Part shown: in pieces, positions 62,112 through 64,000 of the stretch
How positions within the stretch are numbered: position 1 is the stretch's first letter
How the letters are laid out: each line of letters begins with the position of its first letter
Assembly (NCBI RefSeq): GCF_009905545.1
Contig: NZ_JAAALB010000002.1
Span: 248,001 to 312,000, forward strand
Source: Cellulophaga sp. BC115SP
Lineage (GTDB): Bacteria > Bacteroidota > Bacteroidia > Cytophagales > Spirosomataceae
Length of the DNA: 64,000 bases
Direction: 5' to 3'
Made by a program: the position numbers and the translations under genes
The notes under the pieces: model-generated
Databases searched by the model: none
What the model was told of the DNA's origin: nothing
Seen by the model: only the letters and a program-made list of their open reading frames with translations

Positions 62112-63938
62112 TTAATCTTCTAACTTATCCCACCATGTTCGTTTTAGGATAAAACTTACCACCAACATAATGCCTACATCTATGACTAATGCCTGATGCA
62201 TTCCCAAAACCCAATACATGGGCAAAAGAGTAAGGCAAAGCTGAGATATAATGCCCAAAACCACATTGAAGGCATCTTTTTTGAAGTTCTTATTCGCTTC
62301 AAAAGCTGGATTCTCTGCCTTTACAGCCTCCAGAACAGGTTGCCAAAATCCCCAAGGTTTGACAGTTGTATAAAATTTCTTCAAAACCCTAGCGTCTGTT
62401 GGTGGCGCTGCCAATGTTCCTAAAATAGAAGCTGTTAAAGAAATCACGAATAACAATGGCCACCAATACAATGGTAAACCTGTGGTAAAATAAGGCATCA
62501 ATAAGGCTGCAAAAATTCCTGCCGCCATCCCCCAAAAGAAACCATTGGCATTGAAACGCCACCAATACCATTTTAGGCAATTGGCTGCTACATACCCTCC
62601 ATACAATCCTCCGACAATCCACTGCAAAATGTCATTGACACTTTTGGCCATAAAGCCTAATACAATCCCTATAATTACGACGACCAAGCCAACCAGATAA
62701 TTCATCTGGATGGTCTTTTTGGTACTAGCCTGTGGGTTGATATGTTTCAGGTAAATGTCATTGACAATATAGGCTTGAGCTGCATTGAGGGTACCGCTAA
62801 AAGTTCCCATAAAAGCACCCATCAAACCCGTGATTACCAATCCCAAAATTCCAGCAGGCATAAAGGCATTGATTGTTCCTGGTAATAGTAGTTCAAAATC
62901 ATAATTCCCATAAGCGTCCTTTACATTGAGTTGAGCATAATATAAAAGCGCCAAAACCGTCAAGCCAATAATCATAGAATAGCGAATGGGCAATAAAATG
63001 ATACTGACAAAGCCCGTCATTTTACTCGCCTCTTTTGGGCTTCGGGTACTCAAAATCTTTTGCATATCATAATTTGGCGCTGGACCTGCCAACGAAGCAA
63101 AAACGCCTTTGAGCAACATCATAGAAAAGAATATTCCGAAAATACCATAGCCATCCGATTCTATTTTTTGGTGTACTTCGGGCAAAATAGGCTTCCAGTC
63201 TAATCCAAGTTCCCAGCCAAAAAATGGCGTTCTCCAACCTTGAGGCAAATGGAGGGTTTGACCTTGCAAATGGTCCATCGCAATAAAAGCAATCGCCAAA
63301 CAAGCCAAAGTCATAATGCCATATTTAATTACATCGCCCAATACTATGCTATGCATGCCTCCCAAAACTGAATAGAAGGTGGCAATGATGGTGAATACAA
63401 CACCATAAAAATGAGGAATATACTGCGCTGGAATCTCAAAAGGAACATAAGGCTGTACAACTTCCCAGGGAATAAAGATTTCAACAAATTTTCCTAATCC
63501 TACAAACCCATACGCCAAAAAACCAAAGCAACTAATAAGAGCGAAAGCAATGACAATGATTTGGGATGCCTGTACTCCTTTTCCCTCCGAACCAAATCTA
63601 GTAGTGAGCCATTCGGCTCCTGTGTTGGCATTGCTTCTTCTGAGCCATTTGCTCAAAAACATCATCATAAACACCTGATTGAACGAAGGCCAAAGCCAAG
63701 GAATCCAGATACTTTTGAGACCATACACAAAACATAAACTCACCATCCACATTGTACCGCTGATATCAAACATATCGGAGGCATCGCTCAAACCAAGCAT
63801 ATACCAAGGCAAGGACTTCCCTCCCATCAAATAACTATCTTTATTTTTCTTGGCTTTATTTTTCATATAAAAGCCAATGAATATCATGGTTAAGAGGTAA
63901 GTAAGTAATATAAGTATATCGATTAACTGTAATTTCAT
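62112..63938 (-). CDS. Sodium:solute symporter (SSS family) for manno-oligosaccharides or sugars
   Basis: This 608-residue inner-membrane transporter has 13-14 transmembrane helices. The N-terminal LMGGKSLPWYMLGLSDASDMFDISGTMWM and the GPAPNYDMQKILSTRSPKEASK loop are typical of the SSS family (sodium/glucose-type). An SSS gene beside GH130 and the epimerase is also found in Bacteroides fragilis and would import mannobiose or related sugars with sodium. It is probably the first gene of the operon that runs to 57293. The 62 bp upstream to the window edge contain a hairpin at 63958-63983 (GAGC-TGGCTT arms) and no visible -7 box. Confidence 0.9.
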   Translation of the reverse strand: MKLQLIDILILLTYLLTMIFIGFYMKNKAKKNKDSYLMGGKSLPWYMLGLSDASDMFDISGTMWMVSLCFVYGLKSIWIPWLWPSFNQVFMMMFLSKWLRRSNANTGAEWLTTRFGSEGKGVQASQIIVIAFALISCFGFLAYGFVGLGKFVEIFIPWEVVQPYVPFEIPAQYIPHFYGVVFTIIATFYSVLGGMHSIVLGDVIKYGIMTLACLAIAFIAMDHLQGQTLHLPQGWRTPFFGWELGLDWKPILPEVHQKIESDGYGIFGIFFSMMLLKGVFASLAGPAPNYDMQKILSTRSPKEASKMTGFVSIILLPIRYSMIIGLTVLALLYYAQLNVKDAYGNYDFELLLPGTINAFMPAGILGLVITGLMGAFMGTFSGTLNAAQAYIVNDIYLKHINPQASTKKTIQMNYLVGLVVVIIGIVLGFMAKSVNDILQWIVGGLYGGYVAANCLKWYWWRFNANGFFWGMAAGIFAALLMPYFTTGLPLYWWPLLFVISLTASILGTLAAPPTDARVLKKFYTTVKPWGFWQPVLEAVKAENPAFEANKNFKKDAFNVVLGIISQLCLTLLPMYWVLGMHQALVIDVGIMLVVSFILKRTWWDKLED

Positions 63939-63957
63939 TCTCGTTTTTTGATTCTTT

Positions 63958-63983
63958 GAGCATGGCTTTTGTAAGCCACGCTC
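63958..63983. repeat. Small hairpin upstream of the symporter gene
   Basis: GAGCATGGCTT and AAGCCACGCTC pair (10 of 11) around TTGT. It could belong to a gene beyond the window edge. Confidence 0.5.
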
Positions 63984-64000
63984 TATTTAAAGGGATAGGA

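Overview
The window is AT-rich DNA from a Bacteroidota bacterium, most likely of the order Cytophagales; I cannot fix the genus. The signs are a SusC/SusD outer-membrane pair, two proteins with type IX secretion (T9SS) C-terminal sorting domains, many polysaccharide-degrading enzymes, starts without Shine-Dalgarno sequences, and several promoters with the Bacteroidota -7 box TAnnTTTG. I saw no rRNA, tRNA, CRISPR array, insertion sequence or phage.

Layout. 1-4.9 kb: a PQQ dehydrogenase fused to PKD and cytochrome c domains, then a two-gene unit that looks like an exported TNT/ART-type toxin with a small overlapping partner. 4.9-9.9 kb: susD and susC on the minus strand. 10.4-16 kb: a family 2 glycoside hydrolase, then a flippase and a glycosyltransferase-like gene. 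16.3-22 kb: an exported cyclic-nucleotide phosphodiesterase, a second PQQ sugar dehydrogenase, a PL11 rhamnogalacturonan lyase and a Tat-type five-bladed-propeller glycosidase. 22-34.7 kb: mostly housekeeping and repair genes (lipocalin, RecD-like helicase, class IV aminotransferase, deformylase-like, AlkB-like, NADAR, mnmA, a TrpF-like protein, miaA), with a LytTR regulator and a GH43 enzyme. 35-42.6 kb: a T9SS beta-helix protein, a five-PAS hybrid histidine kinase, a propeller lipoprotein and a low-complexity exported protein. 42.9-48.4 kb: a 1205-residue fusion of a multi-pass membrane domain to a GMC oxidoreductase, and a choice-of-anchor I lipoprotein. 48.4-54.5 kb: a divergent cluster of a membrane-anchored TPR-CHAT protease-like protein, an exported protein and a LytTR regulator facing an ECF-like sigma factor and a membrane TPR protein. 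54.5-64 kb: a beta-mannan or manno-oligosaccharide catabolic cluster (GH5-like T9SS enzyme, acetylesterase, 2-epimerase, GH130 phosphorylase, sodium-solute symporter).

The catabolic genes suggest a life on plant polysaccharides (mannan, pectin, probably arabinan or xylan). The mannan cluster reads as a pathway: extracellular cleavage, deacetylation, import by the symporter, epimerisation of mannobiose to mannosylglucose, and phosphorolysis by GH130. The three observations most worth a second look are the toxin-like pair (3459-4636), the CHAT/sigma/TPR cluster (48422-54433) and the membrane-GMC fusion (42933-46550). The spaces between genes are rich in hairpins, including three families of dispersed palindromic repeats.
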